A stretch of DNA of 64,000 bases from assembly GCA_030141605.1 (NCBI GenBank), contig JAQGDQ010000256.1, positions 37,501-101,500 of the forward strand. The letters are read 5' to 3'. Shown piece by piece: positions 44,664 to 56,488 of this stretch. Below the pieces are notes generated by a model. That model was not told the DNA's origin, searched no databases, and worked only from the letters and a program-made list of their open reading frames with translations. Source of the DNA: Tubiluchus corallicola (lineage: Eukaryota; Priapulida; Priapulimorpha; Priapulimorphida; Tubiluchidae). The translations under genes were made by a program, and so were the position numbers. Every line of letters begins with the position of its first letter. The first letter of the stretch is position 1.

Positions 44664-44957
44664 TATTTTATTTTATTTTATTTTATTTTATTTTATTTTA
44701 TTTTATTTTATTTTATTTTATTTTATTTTATTTTATTTTATTTTATTTTATTTTATTTTATTTTATTTTATTTTATTTTATTTTATTTTATTTATTTTAT
44801 TTTATTTTATTTTATTTTATTTTATTTTATTTTATTTTATTTTATTTTATTTTATTTTATTTTATTTTATTTTATTTTATTTTATTTTATTTTATTTTAT
44901 TTTATTTTATTTTATTTTATTTTATTTTATTTTATTTTATTTTATTTTATTTTATTT
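44664..44957. repeat. (TTTTA)n microsatellite, about 290 bp
   Basis: Nearly perfect pentanucleotide array with one 4-base unit near 44791. It starts at the 3' end of the LINE fragment and may have grown from that element's tail. Confidence 0.97.
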
Positions 44958-45700
44958 TGTCAGATTTCACAGGCGTCGGATCTGTTCACCTGTGTGTTGG
45001 CTTTTGACTCGAGTCAAACTTGCCTACTCCAAATTCTTCCGTAAAGATACGGCATCCGTCAATTCCGTGGGAACTGGATTTCTCCAAACCCAACAAAACT
45101 TGCCTTTTCGTATACCTCTGTGTTTTCTATTGTATTTTTCCTTATTTTTAGACTTTTAGTTGAGGCATTTTTCATTAATAATTCTCACTATTCTTGTAAC
45201 TACGAATAAAACATATTATAGCTGCAAAGTACGTAAAAAACCATAGATGACGTTCTGAAAGCAGATTTATTAGCAATAATTGTTATCGTTATTTACAAGT
45301 TCTCGCATTATAGAAAACCTAATTTAAGTGCAGGCTGAAGCCCAAAAATTGGGTGTGTAAAAGCTGAAAGAAACTGTGGGCACGATGTCGTCTACATTTG
45401 CCTACTGTAACATATTACAACGCTCCACATGTAGAGCAAATCCTCTGCCAAAACTATACAAGCCTACTTAAACTGAGTTTAGGCATAATTTAATTTGTCA
45501 TTAAATCCAGAGACAGTATACGGGAGAATAAATACTGAAAATTCAAATAGTATTAAGCCTAATAGGTCAAACTTCAGCGAATTACATGGCTTGGCATGGA
45601 TTGAGGAAGTTATAATGTTGCCACTACGACATCATTGTAGCTCTTTACATGTTTGATCTGGGAAGACCGTAAGGTCTTATTCAAGAATTATTGGCAAATT
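44958..45700. other. Non-coding; 3' flank of the fucosyltransferase gene
   Basis: Contains an AATAAA on the minus strand near 45268, a possible polyadenylation site for the gene ending at 45728. Nothing else recognised. Confidence 0.45.
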
Positions 45701-45727
45701 CACATTGTTGGCAAGTTTTCCAAAACA

Positions 45728-46993
45728 CTAAGCAGAAACATTTACAGGTTTGCATTTCATCTTCCACCAATTATTTAGCTGAGCGCCTGTATAAGTTTTA
45801 GTCACATATGGACTAATCTGATGTAATCGTCTGCACAATTCACACCAGTGTGTTGGATAAATCGGAACGTGATTCTTGCCCCTTTGCATCGGATTCGGGA
45901 ACCTCATAACAGCTTCATATTTCAGTTTCCACTCAAAATAACTGTTATATTCTGTTTCATTCATATGCAACAAATACTCTGCTAGCTGTTTGGGAGATTT
46001 GAAATCTTCTACGTTAATATAAGAATGTGGCGGGAGGATACCGGTGTAGTTAATGCCTCCTAAAACAATGGGAATGACGTCGTACATCATTGGGCCAAAA
46101 ACTTTTTCTGTGACGTAATCAACACAGCGGGCATTTTCGAACGCTAAATAAAATTTATACTTTTTCTGTAGCATCTGGTAGCACTGTTGCATGCCACGGC
46201 ATTTAAGAGAACCGCACGTTCCATATTTATCGACTTTGACATGCTTTTCTAATTCCTTGACATAATTTTCTCTCTTGCTGTATGTTTTACAGTTGCTCAC
46301 AAACCACGCAACAAGCTTTGTTCTATTCCATAAGTGCTTCCTTATAAACCTAAATTGATTTTTCTTTGTGGCATTAAACGATCGCGGAATAATTTCACCG
46401 TACCTTTGAACAATATCTGAATTTAAGCGATACGTCATAGTCCAATTAAAAATATTGCCTAATTTTGACAAGTCCGATGGTGTGTACGCTGGTGATTCCA
46501 TCAAGTAGAACACCCACCGTTGCTTGGGAGAGCGTTTCTTTGGTATGGCATTCCACTTACTTCGTATGTGCACTAACACAGCGTCACTTTCAGCTAACAA
46601 TGACTTGTTGGTGGTAGTGAAGCAATTGGAATATTGTTTAGGACAGTGAGTCTTAAATGGCTGGCTTCCAACTCCCCACAAGAAATCCCGAGCTCCTTGT
46701 TTATACAATGCATTCCAATATAAAATCAATTTTGGACGATTACGAAACGGATACTTCAGGAATGTGCTGTTAGGTTTTATCTTTGGTTTTATCTGTTGTT
46801 GATTCCAACTTTGAAGCGCTGTTTGAATTCGGATTTTTTGAAACCTGAGGTCACCCACACGCTTTGAAAGATCTATCGAGTATAAGGTTGCATGCTTTGT
46901 GACTATTGCAAATACGAAAAGACCTATTATAGTCAAAAAAGTTAGCAGGAGAAAAGTAACTTTAATTACTTTAACACAATAATTCATTGTCAT
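45728..46993 (-). CDS. Alpha-1,3-fucosyltransferase-like (GT10), single exon
   Basis: 421 residues, intact. A short cytoplasmic tail and a membrane anchor at about residues 9-31 fit a Golgi type II enzyme. A stem region leads to the catalytic domain. WVFYLMESPAY (160-170) and NWTMTYRLNSDI (183-194) match conserved GT10 acceptor-side blocks. FYLAFENARCVDYVTEKVFG followed by VIPIVLGG (281-313) is the GDP-fucose-binding signature F.L.FEN....DY.TEK......P.V.G. HWCELC near residue 383 is the C-terminal CxxC of the family. The expected activity is transfer of fucose from GDP-fucose to GlcNAc on N- or O-glycans; the exact linkage and acceptor cannot be told. ATG at 46991-46993 gives MTMNYCV; a second Met at residue 3 is equally possible. 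Confidence 0.93.
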   Translation of the reverse strand: MTMNYCVKVIKVTFLLLTFLTIIGLFVFAIVTKHATLYSIDLSKRVGDLRFQKIRIQTALQSWNQQQIKPKIKPNSTFLKYPFRNRPKLILYWNALYKQGARDFLWGVGSQPFKTHCPKQYSNCFTTTNKSLLAESDAVLVHIRSKWNAIPKKRSPKQRWVFYLMESPAYTPSDLSKLGNIFNWTMTYRLNSDIVQRYGEIIPRSFNATKKNQFRFIRKHLWNRTKLVAWFVSNCKTYSKRENYVKELEKHVKVDKYGTCGSLKCRGMQQCYQMLQKKYKFYLAFENARCVDYVTEKVFGPMMYDVIPIVLGGINYTGILPPHSYINVEDFKSPKQLAEYLLHMNETEYNSYFEWKLKYEAVMRFPNPMQRGKNHVPIYPTHWCELCRRLHQISPYVTKTYTGAQLNNWWKMKCKPVNVSA

Positions 46994-46999
46994 TCTATA

Positions 47000-47560
47000 T
47001 CAACAGATAACCTTAACATAAACACGTTCATGTTACCATAAGTTTGTTTATGTATAATTCCCTTAGTTCATCAACAACATATATAGCACATACACTTATG
47101 TATACATTTACTCGACGACCAAGCTTTAATGGTAGTGTACTATAGACACTTACACTACCATTGTGAACACTAGCACTTCCCAAACTGAATTCGCAAACTG
47201 AATGATTTTAACTACAAGCACGGGTTGTATAACACAATGCATACTCCTGCCACGCTGTCAACAACTGTATAATAATATGAGTTAATTCAGTAACATATAC
47301 GGAATACATCGCTATGTGTTACACAGCTACATTGATCGTGTATCCACGCAACACTACTTCTACAAGCATTTTATTATAGTAACTAAGAGTACAAAATTAA
47401 GATTGTTTTCCAGCAGGTCTTTGTTGTGCGGAGTACAATAATGCAGTCAAGCTGTGCATTTGTTTCATCAATCCTTAATTATGACGTCATAATCCATTTC
47501 TAAGCATAAAATCTTAATTACAGTAAGAACTTTGCGCATAGCTTCAAACGTTTATCCGCT
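47000..47560. other. Upstream region of the fucosyltransferase gene
   Basis: AT-rich, no recognisable promoter element or second gene. Confidence 0.4.
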
Positions 47561-47574
47561 AAAGTGTGCCTCAA

Positions 47575-47672
47575 TAGTCGAATGTACGTAAAAATGGCAC
47601 AGGTAAAAATAGCACAAGAACATTTATGCACGGTAAAAGTGACACAGGAAAAAATGGTACACTTAGTAAAAT
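47575..47672 (-). repeat. TGTGCCATTTTT-family tandem array, inverted copy
   Basis: The minus strand reads ACCATTTTTTCCTGTGTCAC and later CTGTGCCATTTTTACG, the 17.7-kb and 48.1-kb array theme in the opposite orientation. Confidence 0.75.
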
Positions 47673-48069
47673 ATGTGTTTAGGGTTAGTGTTAAAGTGGG
47701 GTTCATTGTTTTAGTTACTTTTACCTCTGTCAAGGAAGTTATGCTTCAACACAGTTTGTTTGTCTGTTTTTGTTTGTTATGGCAGTAAGCCTAGTATGTA
47801 AAAACTATCTAATAGATAGATTTGATAGAAACTTTGTGAAGAAAGGCGTTTATGCGGTGCCAAAATGGGAATCCTTTCGCCAATTCTTTTTTCGCAATAC
47901 TTGACCGAACATCATGCACAAAAAAAGTTTCGTGAATTTAACATTTGTGTTAAATTTTTTTAATAAAAAAAATCAGACGAGTAAGTTTAGGATTGTTCGG
48001 CTTTAGCAGAGATCTGCTTCCTACTGAGCGCATTCTACCTCATTATAGAAATCAAATGCATCAAAATAA

Positions 48070-48226
48070 CATATGTGCCATTTTTTCGTGTGGCATTTTA
48101 GCTACTTTACCATTTATGCCATTTTTACCAGTGCCTTTTTACATATGCCATTTTTCCTGTGCCGTTTTACCTACTTTTCCATTTGTGCCATTTGTTCCTG
48201 TGCCATTTTTACCGCACGCCAAATAG
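48070..48226 (+). repeat. TGTGCCATTTTT-family tandem array
   Basis: Repeats of TGTGCCATTTTTTCC/ATGCCATTTTTACC type. The 3' flank (cacgccaaatagtcagctcg) is loosely like that of the 17.7-kb array, so the arrays may sit inside a larger mobile sequence. Confidence 0.8.
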
Positions 48227-48229
48227 TCA

Positions 48230-49300
48230 GCTCGCGAATGAGTGTATCCATTTTATAATACGTGGTGCCACAGTCGCATTTTTGCTTCACGCAAGTTCTT
48301 GTCCATTAAAAATTTTGCGTGCCCTATCGACAATTTTTTAACAAAAAAAATCATTTAAGCCTGTTGCTGTTTGCAGGCTTGTTTGTTTGTTTATTTGTAT
48401 TTTTTTTGAAAAAAACATGTGGCACATATATGCTGATCACAGATGGCTGTTCACAGCTGATTTGTGAGAAACTAAATTGTAAATTCTGTTTAATTGTTTG
48501 ATTCATACATTTAATCCATATTACTTTTACGCCACTTTTACCTAACATTATGCCGAAGTACTATACCTATAAAGTACCTAACCTGCTAAGATCGCAAAAG
48601 CTGAAAGTTGCATATTAATATGTGAGCTTAAAATGCCATTTTATATTTGCTCTGGATGTGAACTACAATATTCCTATTCGTACGTCGTTTCATCAAAATA
48701 TCCAAGCCATTTAACTATTACAAAAAGCAAAAAGCTCCAATCTAGGTAAACACAGGTGCACTTAAAAACACGCAGCTACTTTCAATGTCGTGTTTCTGAA
48801 CGCCAACAACGTTAGTCAAAAGCACACCTTCACAAGACTTTTCGTTTATCAACGTTATATCATAATTATGCATGCACAGAAAAACTACATCGTAGCCTCT
48901 CATCCTGGTAGAAACTTATGTATATAAAAACCTGTCATCGTCTAGCCCAGTTTCCCTTTTTTCGCGAGGCCTACTAATTCCCCACGAAAGCCATTACCAT
49001 CGCCAATTACGTTTTCTCCAGGAAAAGCAACTGGAAAACTCGAAATACGGTCATTTTTGCTCATTGCCCGAATACCGCGTAGAAAAAAACTCCTAGTGGC
49101 ACTAGGTGGGGTCTTGAAGGAAAATGTATAGATCTTTGGAAAGAGGAGAAACGTGTCTACACTGTGATGAGGCCTTTTTCTAGTCCACGACCCTGTTCAA
49201 TAACAGCTCACACAAGTTGCTATGTTCAGGTTAGCCTAGCGTGGAAGCTCAGATAGTTCTACTGGTTACATCAACACTGGTAAGCTTGGTAACACAATGA
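48230..49300. other. Non-coding stretch, nothing recognised
   Basis: No supported exon; short ORFs only. Confidence 0.5.
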
Positions 49301-49307
49301 TAGATAA

Positions 49308-49396
49308 TAAAAAAAGCAAAGGTCGGAAATACTTCTTGGTTTGAACTAGTGATCTCGGGTGTTGGAGGCCCAAAGCACTAGCTACTAGGCCACAAA
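49308..49396 (-). mobile_element. tRNA-derived SINE or tRNA relic
   Basis: The minus strand has A box TGGCCTAGTAGC, then gggcctccaacacccgagatc, then B box AGTTCAAACC. This spacing fits a tRNA-like pol III promoter. The sequence ends in an A/T-rich tail. Stems are imperfect, so it is not called as a tRNA gene. Confidence 0.6.
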
Positions 49397-49673
49397 GTCA
49401 AACTGCTCTCTAAAGATGACTCACTGATTCTGAACCAGCAGAGATATCTCAGCCACATCTGGATGCGACAAATCCTCTTGAATGAGGCAAACAGCTACAA
49501 TTAATGACTGTTGAACCCACATGGTCAAAAGCCACTCACTAACCAATTTTGACATTGCTTAACTTCGATCACGAAGCACACCCTGTGACCAGTGGTTATT
49601 CACCTAGTCTCGAGCCTGTTGTAGTCAATCTTTTCCAAGTCAAATCCGCCACCTGTTCAGACGTTAAATTTTG

Positions 49674-49724
49674 TCTTAACCCTAACCCTTACCCAACCCT
49701 AATCCTAACCTCAATCCTAATCTG
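49674..49724. repeat. Telomere-like degenerate (CCCTAA)n tract
   Basis: Eight degenerate units of the form taaccctaacccttaccc. Bilaterian telomeres are TTAGGG, so this may be an interstitial telomeric trace or a simple repeat. Confidence 0.6.
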
Positions 49725-49742
49725 CTTAAATAACTAATTTCT

Positions 49743-49771
49743 TATATATATATATATATATATATATATAA
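49743..49771. repeat. (TA)n microsatellite
   Basis: About 14 TA units beside the telomere-like tract. Confidence 0.85.
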
Positions 49772-49879
49772 GTGCAATTTAGACTACTGTGCAGTAACCA
49801 GAAAAGAGCAGAAAAACATTAATGGCGACTAAAAATTGAACGTATTTACAACTGTTTACCAAAATTGAAAATTATGATT

Positions 49880-51210
49880 TATTTAATTAATATGGCCGTG
49901 GGTATAGAAATTTTGAATTGGTATGCATGTTGTCGTACTGGTGTGATGGTATTTCATATTTGGTTGATATTAATGATTTCAGTTTTGTTTTAAATGCTGA
50001 TAAGGACCCGATTTGTTTAACCTGTAATGGTAAAGAATTCCAAAGTAAAATTGCTTGCATGATTATAGAGTTGGTTCCTTATTGCGCATTTGTCCTAATT
50101 GTTTTAGATTACTTGTTCTGGAATTGACTAGAGGATTTGGAAGAAAGTTAAATCCGTTTATTTTGAAATGGTTTCCTGATGTTGTTAATGCATTTAAACA
50201 GAAAGAGCGGAGTAAAATATTCTTTGTGTGCTTCAGTGGTTGGAAGTTTTAAGGTTTTGCTAGTTGCTGAAGCTTTGAATTTTTGTCTACCTGCCTTACG
50301 TTTGTATGAGTGCCCAGCTGTCAATTTAGTTTGATTTAGGAGGATTTAGGATGAAGGAGATTTAGTTTTAAGTCATTTTCTCTTTTGGTTTTTTGAAGTA
50401 GTGTCCGTATAAGAAGTGTGGCAAAATTAAAGTTTTGTATCTTAGCTTGTTATGTTAGTTGTCAACTTGTTCTATAACTTGTCGGAGATATTATGTTCTA
50501 GACGCCATTTTTGTGTATATGTTATTAACGTGTTCATCCCATCAAAGTTTATTGTCTACCTATATACCCAAAAATTTAACATTATTAGTTTGTTTGATTA
50601 TAGCATTTCCTATTGCTAGCCAATTGTTTCCTAGTGTTAATACCACGTCGTTAGTACTTAAGGATAATGAGAGTATCATGAATTCTGTTTTATCGTTATT
50701 CATTTTTAGATTATACTGAACTATATTTATACTTTGTATATCTTTTTCTAAATAATTTCGTGCAGTTTGGATACTTTCATGGGCTAAATAGATTGTAGTG
50801 TTATCAGCGTATTGTATAATTTGTGAAGATTGCAAAACATTTAATATATTGTTTATATAAAGGGAAAATAATAACGGACCTAGTAATATTCCCTGTGGTA
50901 TACCTTTGTTCAACGTGGCACAGTCTGCAAAGCTGCTTGTGTCTAACTATTACTCGTTGTTTTCCACCTATGAGATAATTTTTTATCAATTTTAACGATA
51001 TTAAATCGAATCAGTTTTGTTTTAAGTTGCCTAAATGTAGCTGTGATTACTAGTATCGAATGCTTTACTTAAATCTAAAAATGCGGCTATTGTTTGTCGT
51101 CCAATTTTCTGTAGTGGGTATCAGGGCGTCAATTATTGTACGGTGTTTACAGAAGCCAAACTGATGTTTTGGTAAAAGTTCGTGTTCATTTACGTATGAA
51201 TTTACACATT
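49880..51210 (-). mobile_element. LINE (non-LTR retrotransposon) ORF2 fragment
   Basis: Minus-strand blocks in order: NEHELLPKHQFGFCKHRTII; AFLDLSKAFDTSNH; NYLIGGKQRVIV; NKGIPQGILLGPLLFSLYIN; the active-site block QYADNTTIYL (YADD in working enzymes, so one Asp is Asn); NNVKFLGI; DNKLWDEHVNNIYTKMA; and a C-terminal WNSLPLQVKQIGSLSALKTK. Several stops and frameshifts break it. The block order fits CR1/Jockey-type elements. 5' ORF1 and endonuclease are not present. Confidence 0.85.
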
Positions 51211-52850
51211 AGATCACCATTGATACTTAGAGGGGGATCTAGCTGATTCTGCAAATTTTGCAAAGATTTGTGATGAAATTTAAGAAAAAACTTTTAAAGT
51301 TGACTACATTTTTAATAGTCCGTACCCATCTTCCCGTACTTGCAATATAACAGCTTGCAGAATCGATTTTTTATTCCAAGAAAGTCTTCCCATATTCCAA
51401 GGAAGCTCAATAATCTGCATTGTTATAGACTTTTTAAAACGTCAATTAATTTAACAGCTTCACCAATCAACTGATCAACTGGAATTTCGTGAGTTGTCAC
51501 TTTTTCTTTCCATGATAATGCACTGGAGAGTCCCTATGCGAGGCGCCATGTTCAGTCATACAAAAATCATTTACTCCTAAATACACTCGAGCGTCATTTT
51601 AACCCTGACATACACTGTTAGATCAAACGGTAATGCTGTAGGCCATTGAACCGTTTCATTTTCCGCTAAATTGTAAAAGCTAAGTTGATAAATTTCGTCT
51701 TCAAATTCAAAACAAATAAGGTAAATTTATTGATAGAAAAGTAATAAATGAGTTTTTGTGATGAATGTTCGTGAGCATGCGCACCAGTGTCGCGCGCATT
51801 GTTGCATTGTTTCTAACCGACCAATTTGCCTGCTACCGCTGGTTGTGAAAACCCACCCTCTCTCTACCCACTACTAAAGTAGGAATGTAATTTTTGTATG
51901 AACTTAGGTTTAGGTACTTTTAACATTGCAGCTTTTTCTGTAATGTGGAATTTTTATATATAATGTACCACTCTATATTGTTGAAACTACTTTACTAGAC
52001 GCGTTATATAATTTTGTAATGTATTGTAGTATTGAAAACCATGCTTTATTATATTTATCATCATAGATGCAAGCAATACAGTGATTAGTGTAGTCACGTA
52101 TTGGGTGGGACGGTATTTGGGTGTGCCCCACCTTTTTGGCTTGCTATATTGAATGTATTGTCATTTTAATAAACGACCTCATTTTATCAACTAATTTCAT
52201 TCTTATGCAAAAAAACTAGCCAGGTTCAGTCAATTTTACATTTAGGTCGATTTTATGAACATTAGCTTACAAAAAAGCATTTTGCTTTCATAATTATTAC
52301 TAATGAAGTAGAACACACGTAATAAATAAAATTTGTGCGCGCTCGGTTGCAAAAACTATATCAATATCAAATCTTAGTGCACAAATATATACGAAATGCT
52401 TTTACTAGCTTAAATACTAATGGCACTAAGACGGCAATCTGTTTATTAAGATAGATGCTGCGCTGAAATATATCAAAAAGACGCTGCAAGGTAACTGACT
52501 CCGCTCAAAAAATCAAATTGACAAATTGGGCCATTGTTGCCACCTAACTTTGGTATACGTGTTATTGCGTTAAATAGCGCAAACGTGACCTAGCTGCACA
52601 CAAGTCTTAGCATACCCTTTCCTCTGGTAACCAACCTGTTTTAAAACGTGCATGCTGGCTTTGCTTCTTAAAAATATAAAAAAATTGAGCAGTCGCAGAT
52701 AACTTGGAAAATAATAATACATACATCAGGGAGGTTTTTTGACAAAAAATATTATTATTACATAGACAATGTGTAGCGAGAGTAACAGGTGCGACAAAAA
52801 TGAACTGTGAAAATCTTATAGGTTGCTAAACTCATCACACGACAACTAAT
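51211..52850. other. Non-coding stretch, nothing recognised
   Basis: AT-rich. AATAAA occurs on the minus strand near 52441, a possible but distant end for the cyclase-family gene. No exon or repeat was identified. Confidence 0.45.
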
Positions 52851-52855
52851 ATAAG

Positions 52856-53743
52856 TTACCAGTACACAAGTGCTAAAACCAGTTGCAACAACATAATAAA
52901 TGCACTTATTTCTAACGTCGACCCGTTGGTAACACGATTTGCCACAGCACTGTTGTCCAAGACTGCTATAATCCCCAACGGGGCACCCGAACCGCCTCGA
53001 ATTTTCATGGGCAAGCCTATAACAGTAAAACCACGTGGTGGAAGTTTGTCCAAATTTGCCAGATTTTCTAAGCCAGGAATATTTTCCTCGAAAAGAGTTT
53101 GGTGCGTTTCAAACAACTTTGACTGCCCATAATCCAGTGATGCCGTGTCTAAACCAAACGCTTTTATTTTCCGGTTTTTAACCAGCCATCTTGCTGTATC
53201 CGGGTGCATTCCCGGGAAATGTAGAAGAGAAACGTCGTCCGTGTCGGTCCCCAGATAGGTTTTCCTGTCTGGGTAAAACTTGGCCCAGTCGGTATTTATC
53301 AGCAATATGCTGTCGTCGGGAATTCGTCCGTATAGCTTTTCCCATGATTTCAGGTCATCAACAGCCACTTGATAATCGGCATTGTTTTTTGTCTTGCTTG
53401 ATACATCAACAACAATGGCTTCACCGATGAACTGATCAATTGCAATTTCGTGCACAGCAATTTTACCTTTGGCAAAATGAATGGGCGAGTCAATATGTGT
53501 TCCTCCATGTTCTGCCGCACAGAAGTCATTCGATTCATAATAAAAGCCGAGGTTATTATAGCCCTTGAAAAACACTGTAATGTTAAATGGACTGGCCGTC
53601 GGCCAATAAATTGTCTCACCTTCAACAAAATCGTAAGCCAAGTTGACAATTTTTGTCGACGGACTGAATATTTTGCATCTTACAAGCGTTAACAATAGAT
53701 ATAAAAGCACACAATAGGTGGCAACTGTATTTTGCAACCGCAT
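52856..53743 (-). CDS. Cyclase-family (kynurenine-formamidase-like) secreted, probably GPI-anchored hydrolase
   Basis: 295 residues, single exon, intact. A signal peptide (about 1-23) is followed by a cyclase-family domain (Pfam cyclase; kynurenine formamidase and isatin hydrolase relatives). The metal-binding motif EHGGTHIDSPIHF lies at residues 78-90 (H79, H83, D85, H89). AFGLDTASLDYG (195-206) and ETHQTLFEENIPGLENL (212-228) match the later conserved blocks with their His and Glu. The C-terminus has NGST followed by a 17-residue hydrophobic tail and no basic residues after it, as in GPI-anchor signals. The enzyme would act outside the cell or at the cell surface; its substrate is unknown, and amide or ring hydrolysis is likely from the fold. 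ATG at 53741-53743 is the only one giving a signal peptide. Confidence 0.88.
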   Translation of the reverse strand: MRLQNTVATYCVLLYLLLTLVRCKIFSPSTKIVNLAYDFVEGETIYWPTASPFNITVFFKGYNNLGFYYESNDFCAAEHGGTHIDSPIHFAKGKIAVHEIAIDQFIGEAIVVDVSSKTKNNADYQVAVDDLKSWEKLYGRIPDDSILLINTDWAKFYPDRKTYLGTDTDDVSLLHFPGMHPDTARWLVKNRKIKAFGLDTASLDYGQSKLFETHQTLFEENIPGLENLANLDKLPPRGFTVIGLPMKIRGGSGAPLGIIAVLDNSAVANRVTNGSTLEISAFIMLLQLVLALVYW

Positions 53744-53749
53744 GCTTCC

Positions 53750-56220
53750 AACAAAAATACTGCAGGTCCAGAGAATGTGTAAACTTAAAAGAGGTCCCTG
53801 TGCTGTAAAAGCGGGAAAATTTCAAAACAAAACCAGACCACACACTAGTAAAAATAACTGAAATAGTTAAACCAACTTACGTGCTTAAGCTGCGCTACGT
53901 ACATAGGAATGTTTGACTGCACAAGGTCACTTCCAGAATTAAGAAAGCGTTACCATAATACAGCTGAGTGCACACAATTATGTACGATGCATTTACTGAC
54001 TACAACATCGTTACAGTAACTTGGTATTGAATTGTATGGCCAACGTTAACAAGCCACGAAGTTGAACGTGAAGTTTTCATAGTAATGTTTTTCGTTAAAA
54101 TTTAATTATCGCTATAGTAGTTAGTTGATTCAATTTTTGTTATTGATTAATCTTTTAGAGTTACTCGTTAGCGAAGTAACTATATGGAAAGGTCTGTTTC
54201 GCCGTAATACTGCTCTCGTTCTCGTTGTCGTTGTTCATTTAATACGTTTTTATCAGTTTTTAACATTCCGAAGTTGCTCCATATTCTAAATTTTTACGAA
54301 AAAACGAACCATGACAGCTTATAATGGTATTATGAAAAATATCCAGCCAGTTGGGCAGAAAAAACTCAGTAAGTGAAAAAACCCAACGCTTCGCATCTCA
54401 ACTATAAACTATAGTTCTTCCTTTTAAATCATTTACGGTATTGACTTCCTCCACAGTTTGAATTCAATAATAAAATGCAAATACATACAAAACAAATTAA
54501 CAATGAACAAAAACAAAAAACAAATTTATTAAAAACTCTCATGGCTGAACAGCTATACAATGCTGACCAATCGATTTAATAATCGAAAATAATATCTATA
54601 AGCGCTTTATACTATACAGTTATACTTTCTATTATTCTCTATTTATCGTTTTGTTGAAAAAGCATTTATAAACTCGTTAAATTGCGCCTGTGATTTAAAA
54701 CTCCAAATTTGTGCATGATTAGAAACTCATGCCTTCTGCACTCCATGTCTTACTCTGTGTATAGGCCTGACTAACAACAAAGAGTGGAAAAACCAAAATG
54801 GCAATTCAATAAATTATGTAGCCTATATAAACAATTATCCTAAAACCTAAACATTATAAATTATATTTATATAAGGTACGGCGGCTACAAAAATTGTTTG
54901 AACAAAACGAATTTCAACAGTCATTTATGATAGTTATTATCCTGAACATGCAATATCAACAACTGCATTTATTGCAGCCTATGTAGGCGCCTATTTACTC
55001 TCACTAAACAACAAGAATTAAGTTTCACCTAATACTATTAGGTTGACACGCTTATTAGCTTGAACGTCACGTCTTAACTTCATGTCGGTCATTTTTAATT
55101 TAGGCAAGATTACCCGCACAGCCGTGTAGGCCTCAGTCGATTTCTTAAAATAGGATAGAGAAAAATAACATATCAAACACAAAATCTATACCATTGTGAA
55201 CGAGTGTAGGCCTACTCGTTATCCAAAACTGTATATTTGAACCACAATACCTGGCATTTTTTATTCTCAACGTCAACAAAAAATAATATTTTTCGATTTG
55301 TTTCTTGAATTTTTCTATAACATGCATGGAACTGTAACTTGCTGATTACATATCCCATACAGGCGTATTACTAAAAGTTTTTCCAAGGGTTTTCATTATT
55401 GAAGCGTTTCAACGTAAAAAGACTCATTGCCACAAACCAAGGACATGACAACTAGACCATACGCCCCTTGTAATCATAACGTTGGATTGTAATACAAACG
55501 TTTAAGCTTCCTTCGTTTTGTTTTCCGATCCATTGATCTAAATTTGTTTTCCAATAAAATCGGAAACTGTTCGTTAATAATTTTTAAACCATTGAAGTAT
55601 CCTAACTTTGTATAAATCTGAATCCTCTAAAAAACTGAATGGAGCAGAGTGCATGTGGTTACAGTTGCATTTGTCACTATACTTCAAAAAATCCTTTTGT
55701 TTAGAAATATGGTTGCCAGAACACTGAAAGTCATAACATTCCAGCAGTTTGTAAAAATGTCTCATTACAATATTTATTACTCAACTCATATTTGACTCGC
55801 TTATACGAAAACCTGTATCGTTTTTGTAGTTCATTAACACTAACAGTTAAGCACTGTTTTAATAAGTGCACCATTTACACAAGTTACACGTGAGAGACTT
55901 GGAAAATACGCCTAACGCCCAGCGCCATCTATCACAGTCAAAATAAATGATCTAGAATACTACAGTCTTCGGATGCACATTGTAATAATAATGGCACACG
56001 CCCAAAGTTCTGTAATAGGCCTACTGTTAACTCATAACTGATGATAATTTATTTACAGTAGCTCTTTGTCTTTCTTTTTTGTCAGATTAAGTGCTTTTTC
56101 CATTATTTACAACTGCATAGGTCACGTGTCCCTTTTGCTGACGGCGCCATATTGGCGATAAATTTGGAATTTTTTAAACAGCACATCTCAGACCAAAATG
56201 TAACGTTACACGATCTTACA
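53750..56220. other. Non-coding stretch, nothing recognised
   Basis: About 2.4 kb of AT-rich sequence between the cyclase-family gene and the GluCl-like gene. Short ORFs have no motif. gcgccatctatc near 55921 resembles gctgccatctatc near 5392, a possible short dispersed repeat. Confidence 0.5.
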
Positions 56221-56227
56221 ATGTTCC

Positions 56228-56488
56228 TTAGTTTATGATGCTGCCTTCTCCAAATAGGTAGCCTGTCCAGTAAATAATGTTGAACAAACAAAATCCCGTT
56301 GGAAACATAATTCGTGAAAAAACATCAATTCTCTTGGACCGATCTTTATACCGGGAAAGAAATGAACCGCATAGGCCTTTCTTTTTGGGCTTTTTAGATG
56401 GATCAATATGTACATCACGTGCGTCATAATCCCTGTACGTTCGTTTCCGGAAAGCGGCGTTGTTATCGCTATTATTAAACAATGGCTT
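56228..56488 (-). CDS. GluCl-like last exon: loop end, M4 and stop
   Basis: The acceptor is tttgcag at 56489. A basic loop segment (PSKKPKKKG) and KRIDVFSRIMFPTGFCLFNI lead into M4. The stop is at 56228-56230. AATAAA on the minus strand near 56050 is a plausible poly(A) signal. Confidence 0.9.
   Translation of the reverse strand, partial: KPLFNNSDNNAAFRKRTYRDYDARDVHIDPSKKPKKKGLCGSFLSRYKDRSKRIDVFSRIMFPTGFCLFNIIYWTGYLFGEGSIIN

Noticed and set aside
44438-45044. ORFs of repeated LFYFI residues
   Set aside because: Produced by the (TTTTA)n array; only the LINE-derived start has meaning.
53191-53692. ORFs opposite the cyclase-family gene
   Set aside because: Antisense shadows of a clearly conserved enzyme.
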